Positions 10,823 to 20,627 are shown, numbered from the stretch's first letter. The stretch is 64,000 nucleotides of DNA from an uncultured Lachnospiraceae bacterium (GCA_947627365.1 CANQVT010000007.1:1-64000), one strand, 5' to 3'. Made by a program: numbers and translations. The notes: generated by a model not told the origin, from the letters alone.

Positions 10823-10903
10823 GAAGGAAAGCATAGAAAGGATATCACAGATAAGAAATCACAGATAAGAAAACACAGAGAAGAAAAAGCACATAGCAGA
10901 GAA

Positions 10904-10940
10904 ACGCGCAGGGCCAAAGAAAGCTTTGCGCGTATTTTTT
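10904..10940 (+). terminator. Intrinsic terminator after the HAD gene
   Basis: acgcgcaggg...ctttgcgcgt followed by attttttata. Confidence 0.6.
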
Positions 10941-11099
10941 ATATAGTTTGAGGTATACTAAGGAGCAGCGGACGAAATGTGCGGCGGGAAACCCGGAAAA
11001 TACGGCCTGAAAATGGCAGAAGAGACAGGCCTTTGCATGAAAGGACGGATCCTTTGCAGCGCTGACAGTCCGACTTGAACGGAAAAGGAAGACAGGCTC

Positions 11100-11570
11100 A
11101 TGGCAGATGCGGCAAAACAGGAAAAACAGCAGGAATATCAGGACTATGTGAAACATGTGACGCCCACGCACAATCTGTTTCTGAATATGTGCAAGGCTTT
11201 TGTGACTGGCGGGGCAATCTGTGTGGTTGGCCAGTGCATACTGAACTGGTGCAGCCGGGCGGGACTCGACAAGGAGACGGCGGGCAGCTGGTGCTCTCTG
11301 CTTCTTGTGCTCGCGAGCGTCCTGCTGACCGGACTGAATCTATATCAGAAGCTTGCGAAATTCGGCGGGGCGGGCACGCTCGTGCCGATCACGGGATTCG
11401 CGAACTCGGTGGCGGCTCCCGCGATTGAATACAAGAAAGAGGGTCAGGTCTTTGGCATCGGCTGTAAAATCTTCACGATTGCCGGCCCGGTCATCCTCTA
11501 CGGCGTGTTCACGAGCTGGGTGCTTGGCCTGGGATACTGGATATTGAAGATGTGCGGAGCGCTAAAGTGA
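11100..11570 (+). CDS. spoVAC: Stage V sporulation protein AC
   Basis: KAFVTGGAICVVGQ...GAGTLVPITGFANSVAAPAIEYKKEGQVFGIGCKIF matches my memory of the SpoVAC family. Confidence 0.88.
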   Translation: MADAAKQEKQQEYQDYVKHVTPTHNLFLNMCKAFVTGGAICVVGQCILNWCSRAGLDKETAGSWCSLLLVLASVLLTGLNLYQKLAKFGGAGTLVPITGFANSVAAPAIEYKKEGQVFGIGCKIFTIAGPVILYGVFTSWVLGLGYWILKMCGALK

Positions 11571-11584
11571 AATCCGGGATGGAA

Positions 11585-12736
11585 TCAGAGTGAATCCTCT
11601 CCAGAACTGCGCGCTGTCCGCACTGGGATCCCGTTGACCTCGACAGAATCGTCGGCCGGGATCACGAAGCACATGCGCCCGTCGACGACGCGGGTCTCGA
11701 TCAGATCGGCGCACTCCGGCTTGACCTGAATCACGATGTTGGGCGTGCGAATCTCGAATTTTCGTGTCTGCGCGACATTCGAAACGTACAGCGCGGTCTG
11801 GGCGTCGCCGCCTGCTTCCTCGAAACTCTCGTCGAAATGCTCCAGGGCCTCGCCCGAGACGCCGCTCGCGGAAAAAAGATGCTTCACGTCGTCCTTGTCG
11901 AGCGCGAGCGGCTCGGGATCATCCTTGCGCTCCTCCAGCAGCCCGTTCAAGGTCTCGTGGATTGTCTTGACCGTCTCGTAGGTACAGTCCTCGCTCAGCG
12001 TCTGGGCGACGAGCGTATTGAAGGTGTCGCGCTGGGAGGCGGCGGTGAGCGGAAGCTCACAGCCCAGCAGCAGCCGGGCAAACTCCTCGTTCAGCTCCTC
12101 CGGGTTGCGCGAGTAGTAGAGAATGCTGTGGATGTCGGTGTTGCGGTCGGAAAAGGCCGGGAACAGAAAACCGGTTGCCGGAGCCTCCACGAACCAATCG
12201 CGGATGCGCTCGGCGATGCTGTTCGTTTCTTCATTATAGGAAAGTCCAGGTTTTGACAGCTTGACCGGACAGATCGCGCACAGTACGAACTCGTACACGT
12301 CCTCGGACGCGTCGAACATTTCCAGATTGTCCGCGCCCCTGCGCGGGATATCATACGCCGCGTGAATCAGGATGATATAATAGTTTTCCGGGTACAGAAA
12401 GGTCTCGATTACCTTGTCGTAGAATTCGTCGAGGAGCGCATCGTCCTGCAGCCGACTTGCGCGCAGCTTCATCAGAAATTCCTGTGTCCCTCCGCCTGCT
12501 TCCTGCACAAGCGGAAATTCCATGTCGAGCAGATTTCGCCCGATCGTGCCAGAGAGCGTTTTCCTGAAGATATCGAAATATTTATACATCTCCTCATCAG
12601 GGAGCGAGAGAAACGCCTCCTTCAGCTTTGTCTTCTTATTTTTATCCGCGTCCACATAACAGCCGCAGATGCGGGTGATCGGGCAGCGATCCGGGTGAAA
12701 CAGGCGCCGGATCTCAAGGACTTCCTTCTTATTCAT
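11585..12736 (-). CDS. DUF4317 family protein
   Basis: MNKKEVLEIRRLFHPDRCPITRICGCYVD characteristic N-terminus. Confidence 0.82.
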   Translation of the reverse strand: MNKKEVLEIRRLFHPDRCPITRICGCYVDADKNKKTKLKEAFLSLPDEEMYKYFDIFRKTLSGTIGRNLLDMEFPLVQEAGGGTQEFLMKLRASRLQDDALLDEFYDKVIETFLYPENYYIILIHAAYDIPRRGADNLEMFDASEDVYEFVLCAICPVKLSKPGLSYNEETNSIAERIRDWFVEAPATGFLFPAFSDRNTDIHSILYYSRNPEELNEEFARLLLGCELPLTAASQRDTFNTLVAQTLSEDCTYETVKTIHETLNGLLEERKDDPEPLALDKDDVKHLFSASGVSGEALEHFDESFEEAGGDAQTALYVSNVAQTRKFEIRTPNIVIQVKPECADLIETRVVDGRMCFVIPADDSVEVNGIPVRTARSSGEDSL

Positions 12737-12868
12737 ATTCTTGTTTTCTCCATTCTTTCTTTTGAAATATTAAAGCGAGACATTGCCTTTGCATGCGTCA
12801 CGGGGAGTTTGTGATGGGCTTTGCACGGCCTTTGGTCATTGCTGTTTCTATGCGGAGATATGTGGGGA

Positions 12869-13609
12869 TCACAGCGGCAGCGCCGGGATCACGTATGTCT
12901 TGAGCACATAAAGCAGCATCAAATGCGCCGGGTAAAACCAGTAAAATATATATTTCAGCTTTAGCCCACGTTTTCCGTTGTACAGGTACACAGGGATAAA
13001 GGCGAGCGGCGCAGGAAGCTCCCAGGAGATCGCTGCGGCTCCGCCGAGGCATTGATAGAGGCGACTGTGCCGCATCAGGTAGAGAACCGCGATCAGGAAG
13101 ACGCCCTTGTAATTATAATCGGTATCAATTTTCAGCGCAACATACATGCCGACCGCGATGGGGATCACTGCGAGAAAGAGATTGCGCGAATCATTGTCTG
13201 TGATCCAGCGAATACCGACCAGCACAAGCAGGCCGATGAGCAGCGTGAAATAGACATTCTGCTTGCCCGGATCGTACCAGCCCGTCTTAAGCGCGATGTC
13301 AAATGGAATCTCGGAGACCAGGGCGAAGAGAAAGAGTCGCTGTGCATATTTCCGGATATCATGTGTGTGAAGGAAGCCTTCGACCAATAGAAAACAAAAG
13401 ATCGGGAATGCGAGCCGGCCGATATCGCGCGAGATACTGTAGACTTGACGCCAGAGCGCGAGCCGAGCCGGGTCGGCGATAATGGCAGGATGGCGCGTAA
13501 TTGCCAGAATCACGGTAGCTCCGGTGTGGTCGATGAGCATGGTGATGATCGCGATCAACTTCAGGGTGCTTCCCGAAATGCCACGAAATGGGATAGATGG
13601 TTCCTTCAT
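12869..13609 (-). CDS. TraX-family membrane protein
   Basis: GSTLKLIAIITMLIDHTGA...FPIFCFLLVEGFLHT...NGKRGLKLKYIFYWFYPAHLMLLY. Confidence 0.82.
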   Translation of the reverse strand: MKEPSIPFRGISGSTLKLIAIITMLIDHTGATVILAITRHPAIIADPARLALWRQVYSISRDIGRLAFPIFCFLLVEGFLHTHDIRKYAQRLFLFALVSEIPFDIALKTGWYDPGKQNVYFTLLIGLLVLVGIRWITDNDSRNLFLAVIPIAVGMYVALKIDTDYNYKGVFLIAVLYLMRHSRLYQCLGGAAAISWELPAPLAFIPVYLYNGKRGLKLKYIFYWFYPAHLMLLYVLKTYVIPALPL

Positions 13610-13745
13610 AAATAAATCACTCTTTTCCTTGCCGCAAATTTTCGTTCATCAAATAATATCTTTTTTCAGCGTAATTGTCAAGAAAATGCATAATAGGCAG
13701 AAAAAGATTGTAAGATTTTTTACTTTTTTAAAAATCTTCCTATTT

Positions 13746-13774
13746 TTGACATTTCTATGGACATGATGTATACT
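13746..13774 (+). promoter_or_regulatory. Promoter P1 upstream of the EPS cassette
   Basis: TTGACA-N17-TATACT. Confidence 0.75.
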
Positions 13775-13898
13775 TTTTCAAAAATGATGCGGCAAACATT
13801 ATAGTAAATGGACAAAGATCGCCCGTATTTCAGGGATTGGGGAGAAATGGATGCGCAGGGAAACTGTTTCCAAAACAAAGAAAAAGATATTATTTCTT

Positions 13899-13927
13899 TT
13901 GACAGAAAGAATTTCTTGGTGTATACT
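13899..13927 (+). promoter_or_regulatory. Promoter P2 upstream of the EPS cassette
   Basis: TTGACA-N17-TATACT; spacer carries the inverted repeat AGAAA-gaa-TTTCT. Confidence 0.75.
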
Positions 13928-13991
13928 TACCTAGAATTCTAACGAGATCACGAAATGATATGATATGTGATCATGGCACATGAGAGTAGGT

Positions 13992-14699
13992 ATGGTTGGC
14001 AGGATTATTGACTTTCATACACATATTTTGCCTGGTATTGATGATGGCAGCAGGGACATTGACACATCGAGCAAAATGCTTGAGATGGCCGTAGAACAAG
14101 GTGTGGAGATAATCGTAGCCACGCCCCATTTCTATGCTTCAAGGGATCGGATCGAGCATTTTATGGAAAAAAGGGAGCGCGCGAAGGACGCTTTGCTGGG
14201 AAAATTGCAAGATTTTCCTTTGCAGCTCAAGTGTGGAGCTGAGGTTGCCTTTTTCCGGGGGATCAGTCGGGCAGAGAAGCTTCATGAGCTGACGGTTGAG
14301 GGGACGGATTTGCTGCTGCTTGAGATGCCGTTTGTACCGTGGGAAGCATCGGATATCGACGAGGTGGAGACATTGGTCAGCGAGCGCGGCTTTCGCGTGC
14401 TGCTCGCCCATCTGGAGCGGTATCTGGACATTCCGGGGAACAGGCATCGGATCGAGGAGCTTTTGGAGCTTCCGATTCATGTGCAGATCAATGCGGAGAG
14501 TCTTACGGACTGGCGGAGAAGAGGACGGTTGGTGCGGATGTTTCGCGATGGGCAGGCGCATGTGCTGGGCAGCGACTGCCACAGCCTTCACCGAAGACCG
14601 CCGAATCTGGCGGTTGGACGAGCGGTGCTTGCGAAGAAGCTGGGACAGGAAATCCTGGATCAAATAGACAAAGGCGGCTGCAAGCTGCTGGGAATATGA
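13992..14699 (+). CDS. CpsB/CapC (YwqE)-type PHP tyrosine-protein phosphatase
   Basis: IIDFHTHILPGIDDGSRD...LLAHLERY...HVLGSDCHSLHRRPPNL; start ambiguous (13980 or 13992). Confidence 0.88.
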   Translation: MVGRIIDFHTHILPGIDDGSRDIDTSSKMLEMAVEQGVEIIVATPHFYASRDRIEHFMEKRERAKDALLGKLQDFPLQLKCGAEVAFFRGISRAEKLHELTVEGTDLLLLEMPFVPWEASDIDEVETLVSERGFRVLLAHLERYLDIPGNRHRIEELLELPIHVQINAESLTDWRRRGRLVRMFRDGQAHVLGSDCHSLHRRPPNLAVGRAVLAKKLGQEILDQIDKGGCKLLGI

Positions 14700-14708
14700 G
14701 GAGAGATT

Positions 14709-14837
14709 ATGTTGAAGAAAGACACAGTGGTCATTGTGGGGTGTGTGGTGCTTTTCGTTGTTCTTGCCGCACTTCTGCTCTTTGAGGTGAAAAATCCGGA
14801 GGGTGGAGTAAAGCTTTTTGAAGAAATTTTCAGGTGA
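14709..14837 (+). CDS. 42-aa single-pass membrane peptide, absent from the supplied ORF track
   Basis: MLKKDTVVIVGCVVLFVVLAALLLFEVKNPEGGVKLFEEIFR, ATG preceded by gaggagag, lies between CpsB and LCP genes. Confidence 0.65.
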   Translation: MLKKDTVVIVGCVVLFVVLAALLLFEVKNPEGGVKLFEEIFR

Positions 14838-14843
14838 CGCAGC

Positions 14844-15917
14844 ATGACGGCACGGCGGCCTCAGAGGATGCGCGTGGGAAGCAGCCGCGCGGTATTCCGG
14901 CATCACAAAAGGATAAAACGAACAGAAGCCGAGAAAAAGCGGCTGAAGAGAAAAGGCATGATCCTTTCGGGCGTTTTGGCTGTTTTCGCAATTCTGGCGG
15001 CGGTCATTTATGTGGCGGATAAAAAGGACATTTTCAGCCTGGATCAGTTCCTGAATCCGAAGCTATATAATGTAACAGAGATCAACGGCGTCAGCTGCAG
15101 GCGGAGAACCCGGATCAAGAGCTATCTTTTCATGGGAATCGACGCCAGAGGAAAGGTCGGAGAGTTTGTGGAGGATCAGGTGGGCTCAGGTCAGTGCGAT
15201 GTGCTGGAGCTCGTCATCATCGATCAGAATGCAGATACATATACCGTATTCCCAATCAACCGAAATACTGTCACAGAGGTGAAGGGGCTCGATGAGGAGG
15301 GCAATCTTCTAGCAGAGGGCGAGGTGCAGCTTGCTCTGGCTCATTCTGGTGGAGATGGACGCGAAATCAGTTGTGAGAATGTGGTGGATGCGGTATCACA
15401 CCTGCTGTACGATCAGCCGATTGACGGTTATCTGTCTTTGAACATGGACAGCATCGGTGTGATCAACCACGAGCTGGGCGGAGTCACGGTGACGATCGAG
15501 GACGATTTCTCGCGGAGCGATCCGAGCCTGAAGATGGGCGAGACCGTGAGGCTGACGGACGAGCAGGCGGTAAGCTTTGTGCGGGGGCGTATGACAGTCG
15601 GAGACGGGACGAACGAGAGCCGTATGCGCAGGCAGGAGCAGTATCTCGCGAGTGCGCAGCCGATCCTCGAGGAGAAGATCATGGAGGATGAGAAATTTTT
15701 CCGCAGTCTCTACGATGCGCTGGGCGACTACATGGTGACCTCCCTTTCCGGGAAGGACATCAGCAAGCTGGCCAAGGCGCTGCGCTCGAACGAGTACCTT
15801 GAGCCTCCGCAGATTGAGGGAGAGATATCCAAGGACAGATTCGGTTCCTCTCAGCTGGTCCCGGACGGGGAGAGCGTGGCGGCAGCCGTGCTGGAGCTCT
15901 TCTATGAGGAAGTGTAG
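14844..15917 (+). CDS. LytR-CpsA-Psr (LCP) family protein
   Basis: N-terminal TM; FMGIDARG...DVLELVIIDQNADTYTVFPINRNT...RGRMTVGDGTNESRMRRQEQYL. Confidence 0.88.
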   Translation: MTARRPQRMRVGSSRAVFRHHKRIKRTEAEKKRLKRKGMILSGVLAVFAILAAVIYVADKKDIFSLDQFLNPKLYNVTEINGVSCRRRTRIKSYLFMGIDARGKVGEFVEDQVGSGQCDVLELVIIDQNADTYTVFPINRNTVTEVKGLDEEGNLLAEGEVQLALAHSGGDGREISCENVVDAVSHLLYDQPIDGYLSLNMDSIGVINHELGGVTVTIEDDFSRSDPSLKMGETVRLTDEQAVSFVRGRMTVGDGTNESRMRRQEQYLASAQPILEEKIMEDEKFFRSLYDALGDYMVTSLSGKDISKLAKALRSNEYLEPPQIEGEISKDRFGSSQLVPDGESVAAAVLELFYEEV

Positions 15918-15974
15918 GACGGGATATAATGTAGTTGTGTTAATTACTTATAATACAGGAATGGAGAATGCAAG

Positions 15975-16811
15975 ATGAATGTTGCAGAGAAGAAAGTGGA
16001 GAACGAGACCGCGGAGCTGAAGGTGATCACAAGCGATGCCTTCCAGCGGCAGGAGAATTCGGACGAGATGGAGATCGATCTGGTTGATCTGTCTCTCATG
16101 CTGCTGGACAGAGTGCATTACATCATCTTTTTCCTGCTGCTCGGAGCCGTGCTGCTGAACGCGTATGCCTATTTCTTTATCGCGCCGAAGTATGAGTCTA
16201 CAGCCAGAATGTATATCGTGTCGGCGTCCGACGATTCGGTCGTCGACCTGACAGACCTGAATATCGGTACGTCCCTTACCGCGGACTATGAAGAGCTGAT
16301 CATGAGCTATCCTGTACTCGACCAGGTGATCGAGAAGACGGGGCTTGACGTTGATTCGATAGAGCTCTCCAAGATGATCTCGATCACGAACCCGACGGAT
16401 ACCCGTATCCTGAACGTCACGGTGACGAGCGAGGATCCGGAGCTTTCGAGGGACATCGCGAACACGGTTGTGGCGGTCGCGATCGACTACCTGCCGAAGA
16501 CGATGGGGACGGAGGAGCCGAACATCGCGCAGGAAGCGCGTGCGGCGCTTCGCAAATCCAGCCCGAGTCTTTTCCGCTTTACCCTGATCGGGGCGCTGCT
16601 CGGCGCACTGCTCTACTGCGGCTTTGTGATCGTACGCTATATGCTTGACGATACGGTGCACACCGCTGAGGACATTGAGAAATACTTTGGCATTGTTCCG
16701 CTGACCTCGATCCCGGATATCCAGGCGGTCAATGAGAGCCATGACAAGCAGGAGAAGAAGAGAAGGCGGAAAAACAAGACAAAGAAGATGAAGTCTCAGG
16801 GGGAAGATTGA
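15975..16811 (+). CDS. Wzz/YveK-type polysaccharide chain-length/co-polymerase protein
   Basis: Two TM helices flanking extracellular domain; YESTARMYIVS...DYEELIMSYPVLDQVIEKTGL. Confidence 0.88.
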   Translation: MNVAEKKVENETAELKVITSDAFQRQENSDEMEIDLVDLSLMLLDRVHYIIFFLLLGAVLLNAYAYFFIAPKYESTARMYIVSASDDSVVDLTDLNIGTSLTADYEELIMSYPVLDQVIEKTGLDVDSIELSKMISITNPTDTRILNVTVTSEDPELSRDIANTVVAVAIDYLPKTMGTEEPNIAQEARAALRKSSPSLFRFTLIGALLGALLYCGFVIVRYMLDDTVHTAEDIEKYFGIVPLTSIPDIQAVNESHDKQEKKRRRKNKTKKMKSQGED

Positions 16812-16813
16812 CT

Positions 16814-17551
16814 ATGGTGAAGATAAATCTGGATTTGCCGGAGCTTCCTTACGCGGTCGAGGAGGCGCTGAACCGCCTGCGTATCAACATCAAGTTCTGC
16901 GGCAAAAATACAAAGATCATTCTGGTGGTCAGCAGCACGCCGAACGAGGGTAAGAGCTTCGTGAGCGTACAATTGTGGAGGATGCTGGCCGAGGCGGGCT
17001 TTCGGACCGTGCTTGTGGACACGGACCTGAGAAAGTCCGTGCTGAAGAGCCGCCACAACTTTGCGGACAATGAGGAGCTGCGAGGGCTGGACTATTATCT
17101 GTCCGGACAGGCGGAGTACGAGGACGTCGTCTATGAGACGAATGTGGAGAACGGGGATATGGTTCCCTGTACGAACCTGCTGGAGAATCCCTCCTCGCTG
17201 CTCGAGGATGCGAGGTTCCGGGAGCTCTTCGGCAAGCTTTCCGAGAAATACCGCTATGTGATCGTGGACTCCGCTCCGCTCATCGATGTGGCGGACGGCG
17301 CTTTGATCGCTTCCATGTGCGACGGCGCCATTCTGGTGGTCAACAGCGGCGAGACCTCAAGGGGGTTGATCAAGCAGTCCCTGAACCAGCTGGAGCGTGC
17401 GGATTGCCGCCTGCTGGGGATGGTGCTGAACAAGACCGAGGTGGCGAGCCGCGCCTACTATAAATACTATGGAAAATACGGCCGCTACTACAGCAATTAT
17501 TACGGCGGGTATTATGGCGGCTACGGCGAGGATGAGGACGACGGCAAATAG
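16814..17551 (+). CDS. CpsD/CapB-type BY-kinase (tyrosine autokinase)
   Basis: VVSSTPNEGKSFVSVQL Walker A, VLVDTDLRKS A', YVIVDSAPLIDV, and a C-terminal tail with 12 Tyr (YYKYYGKYGRYYSNYYGGYYGGY). Confidence 0.92.
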   Translation: MVKINLDLPELPYAVEEALNRLRINIKFCGKNTKIILVVSSTPNEGKSFVSVQLWRMLAEAGFRTVLVDTDLRKSVLKSRHNFADNEELRGLDYYLSGQAEYEDVVYETNVENGDMVPCTNLLENPSSLLEDARFRELFGKLSEKYRYVIVDSAPLIDVADGALIASMCDGAILVVNSGETSRGLIKQSLNQLERADCRLLGMVLNKTEVASRAYYKYYGKYGRYYSNYYGGYYGGYGEDEDDGK

Positions 17552-17644
17552 TGCCGTATTGTCCCCACTGACATCGGATATCTGGCGCGGTGCGTGGTAT
17601 AAGCGCCATTTATCATACATCTTTCAAGAAGGGAGGAGATTGAA

Positions 17645-18277
17645 ATGCGTTATCTGAAGAAGTTGGCAGCTCTGTTCGTCATGATCATGACCTTCGCGGC
17701 CCTGACGGCTACCGTTTCGGCGTCTGATTTCTCACGTTTCACTGCTTCGATGAACGACGAGAAGATCGAGATCACCGGTGGTGATAACTACTACAGAGGC
17801 ACTAAGGTTGGCCCGGGTGCGTTCACCGTGAAGTATAATGGTGTTAAGCTGACGGAAGGCGTAGATTACGTAGTAAAGTCGCTTGGGCACACGAAGGCTG
17901 GCACCTACAAAGCCGACATCGTAGGCACTGGCCTCGGTTTTAAAGACACGAAGCGCGTGTTCTGGCGGCTGAAGGACGCGACCGGGAGCAAAAAGGCCAG
18001 TATCAGATACAAGAAAGATACCAAGGCTTATGTTCATGCTACGACAGGGCTCAAGAAGGATAAGCTGCTTACGCTTGAGGGAAGCAATGGTACTTCCTAC
18101 AAGTTTAAGATCACAGCGTCCAAGAAGGGCTACGAGCAATATATCAAAACCAACAAGAAGACCGGCCGTGTTCGTGTGAAGAAGAACATCAAGGCAGGCG
18201 TCTACAAGGTCAAGATTACTGTTTACCGCGGTAAAAAGAAGGTTGGTACACAGACGATCAAGATTACGATCAAATAA
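17645..18277 (+). CDS. Secreted Lys-rich protein of unknown function
   Basis: Signal peptide MRYLKKLAALFVMIMTFAALTATVSA, mature part strongly basic, terminal KKVGTQTIKITIK; complete ORF with gggaggag RBS. Confidence 0.75.
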   Translation: MRYLKKLAALFVMIMTFAALTATVSASDFSRFTASMNDEKIEITGGDNYYRGTKVGPGAFTVKYNGVKLTEGVDYVVKSLGHTKAGTYKADIVGTGLGFKDTKRVFWRLKDATGSKKASIRYKKDTKAYVHATTGLKKDKLLTLEGSNGTSYKFKITASKKGYEQYIKTNKKTGRVRVKKNIKAGVYKVKITVYRGKKKVGTQTIKITIK

Positions 18278-18401
18278 TCAAGCAACAAGGTTTTGCGGAA
18301 GACAGGTATTTCTTACCACGCAGGGTACCTGTTTTCTGCATTACTTAAAGGAAAATCAGGTTTTTCATCACGATTTGTGCTGCCAACTGTACGGCGGCGG
18401 A

Positions 18402-20480
18402 ATGGAGCTTGAGATGAAGAGGACGGACTCGGTTCGCAGTAGAATCGCGCTTCATATGGAGCACTGGCAGGCGGTCACAGTTTTTCTCGTGATCTATGAT
18501 GTCCTGGCGGTGAATGCGGCGTATTTTTTTGCGCTCTGGCTCCGTTTCGACTGTAAGTATGAGTCGATCCCGAAGGATTATCTGGCGGCGTATCTGCGCT
18601 TTGCGCCGATCTATGCGCTGGCCTGTGTGCTTGTCTTTGCCGGCTTGCGGCTCTACAAGAGCATCTGGCGCTTTGCGAGCTACAGCGAGCTGTTGCGGGT
18701 GATGATATCCACGGCCGTGACGTCGCTCATCCAGATCATAGGGGCTACCGCAATGTATCGCACGGTGGGCTATGGCAAATCTGGCAGGCTGCCGATTTCC
18801 TATTACTTTTTTGGCATGGTTCTGCAGTTTTTCCTGGTGCTGGCGATCCGCTTTTCCTATCGCTTCGTCCTGCTGCTGAAGAACAGGCGGCAGAATGGCA
18901 ACGCAGACACCTACGCGGGCCGTATCATGCTGATTGGCGCGGGCAACGCGGGACAGATGATCCTGCGCGAGCTGCAGCGGGCAAAAGAGATTACCGGGAG
19001 AGTCTGCTGCATCATCGACGACAATCCGAATAAGTGGAATCGTTTCATCGACGGGATCCCGGTGGTCGGCGGCAGGGATTCTATTCTGGAGAATGCGGAA
19101 AAATATCGCATTGACAAGATCATGGTCGCAATACCAAGCGTACCGGAGAAGGAGCAGCGCGCAATACTGAATATCTGTAAGGAAGCGAACTGCAAGATGC
19201 AGATCGTTCCGGGCATCTATCAGCTGCTCAATGGAGAAGTGAAATTAAATAATCTGCGCGACGTCGAGCTCACGGATCTTCTGGGGCGTCCACAGGTGCA
19301 GATCAACAACGACAATGTGCTGAAGCTCATCCGAGGGACCAAGGTGCTGGTGACCGGCGGGGGCGGTTCGATTGGCAGCGAGCTCTGTCGGCAGATTGCG
19401 GCAAATGAGCCGGGTCAGCTGATCATCTTCGACATGTATGAGAACAACGCATACGAGATTCAGCAGGAATTAAAACGAAAATACCCCAAGCTGAACATGG
19501 AGGTTCTGATCGGTTCCGTGCGCAACACAAACCGGATCAGCTCCGTGATGGATACATATAGACCGGACGTGGTATTTCACGCGGCGGCGCACAAGCATGT
19601 GCCGCTGATGGAGGACAGTCCGAATGAGGCGATCAAAAACAATGTGATGGGCACCTATAAGACGGCGCAGGCCGCGGCGAAGGCAGGAGTGAAGACTTTC
19701 GTCCTGATCTCCACCGACAAGGCCGTGAATCCGACGAACGTCATGGGAGCGTCCAAGCGCATCTGTGAGATGATCGTGCAGATGATGGACCGCAAATACG
19801 CGGACACGAAGTTCGTGGCGGTGCGGTTTGGCAACGTGCTCGGGAGCAACGGAAGCGTGGTGCCGCTCTTCAAGAAGCAGATCGCGGAGGGCGGGCCGGT
19901 GACGGTGACTGACAAGAACATCATCCGCTATTTTATGACGATACCGGAGGCGGTGTCTCTGGTGCTGCAGGCGTCCCATTACGCAAAGGGCGGCGAGATC
20001 TTTGTCCTGGATATGGGCGAGCCTGTGAGAATCGACGATATGGCAAGGACCTTGATTCGTCTCTCCGGTCTGAGGCCGGATGTGGACATCAAGATCGAAT
20101 ACACAGGCCTGCGCCCGGGAGAGAAGCTGTATGAGGAGCTTTTGATGGACGAGGAGGGCCTGACCGAGACTGAGAACGAGCTGATCTACATCGGCCATCC
20201 GATTCAGATGGACGATGAATGGTTTGAGCAGATGCTCGAGAAGATCGACCGGGAGAGCCGGCGCGAGACCGACAGGGTGCGCGAGCTTGTGGCTGAGATC
20301 GTGCCGACCTATCGTTACAAGAAGAGGACATCTGGCACTTCCGGAGGCACAGGATCAGGGAGTGCGTCGGGAGATGCGAAAGATACGAGCAGGACAGGCT
20401 CCGACGGGCAATCCGGAGCCGGGGCAAAGTACGTGGCGATCGAGAAGAATAATGTTGAGGTCGCAGCGACATTTATCTGA
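18402..20480 (+). CDS. Membrane nucleoside-diphosphate-sugar epimerase/dehydratase (CapD/WbpM-like)
   Basis: 4-TM N-terminus, GAGNAGQMILREL, VLVTGGGGSIGSELCRQI, HAAAHKHVPLME; start taken at MELEMKRTDS. Confidence 0.92.
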   Translation: MELEMKRTDSVRSRIALHMEHWQAVTVFLVIYDVLAVNAAYFFALWLRFDCKYESIPKDYLAAYLRFAPIYALACVLVFAGLRLYKSIWRFASYSELLRVMISTAVTSLIQIIGATAMYRTVGYGKSGRLPISYYFFGMVLQFFLVLAIRFSYRFVLLLKNRRQNGNADTYAGRIMLIGAGNAGQMILRELQRAKEITGRVCCIIDDNPNKWNRFIDGIPVVGGRDSILENAEKYRIDKIMVAIPSVPEKEQRAILNICKEANCKMQIVPGIYQLLNGEVKLNNLRDVELTDLLGRPQVQINNDNVLKLIRGTKVLVTGGGGSIGSELCRQIAANEPGQLIIFDMYENNAYEIQQELKRKYPKLNMEVLIGSVRNTNRISSVMDTYRPDVVFHAAAHKHVPLMEDSPNEAIKNNVMGTYKTAQAAAKAGVKTFVLISTDKAVNPTNVMGASKRICEMIVQMMDRKYADTKFVAVRFGNVLGSNGSVVPLFKKQIAEGGPVTVTDKNIIRYFMTIPEAVSLVLQASHYAKGGEIFVLDMGEPVRIDDMARTLIRLSGLRPDVDIKIEYTGLRPGEKLYEELLMDEEGLTETENELIYIGHPIQMDDEWFEQMLEKIDRESRRETDRVRELVAEIVPTYRYKKRTSGTSGGTGSGSASGDAKDTSRTGSDGQSGAGAKYVAIEKNNVEVAATFI

Positions 20481-20627
20481 GAAAAGATATTGATACGGGG
20501 AGGACGTCTCAAAGGTCATTTGAAATGACTGGAGGGACGCCCTTCGTTTGATGCAGAGCAGACATTAGGTGCAAGGGCGGCCAATTTATAAAGCACTCCG
20601 GGTGTCTGGGCGAGGGAGATTGGACGG

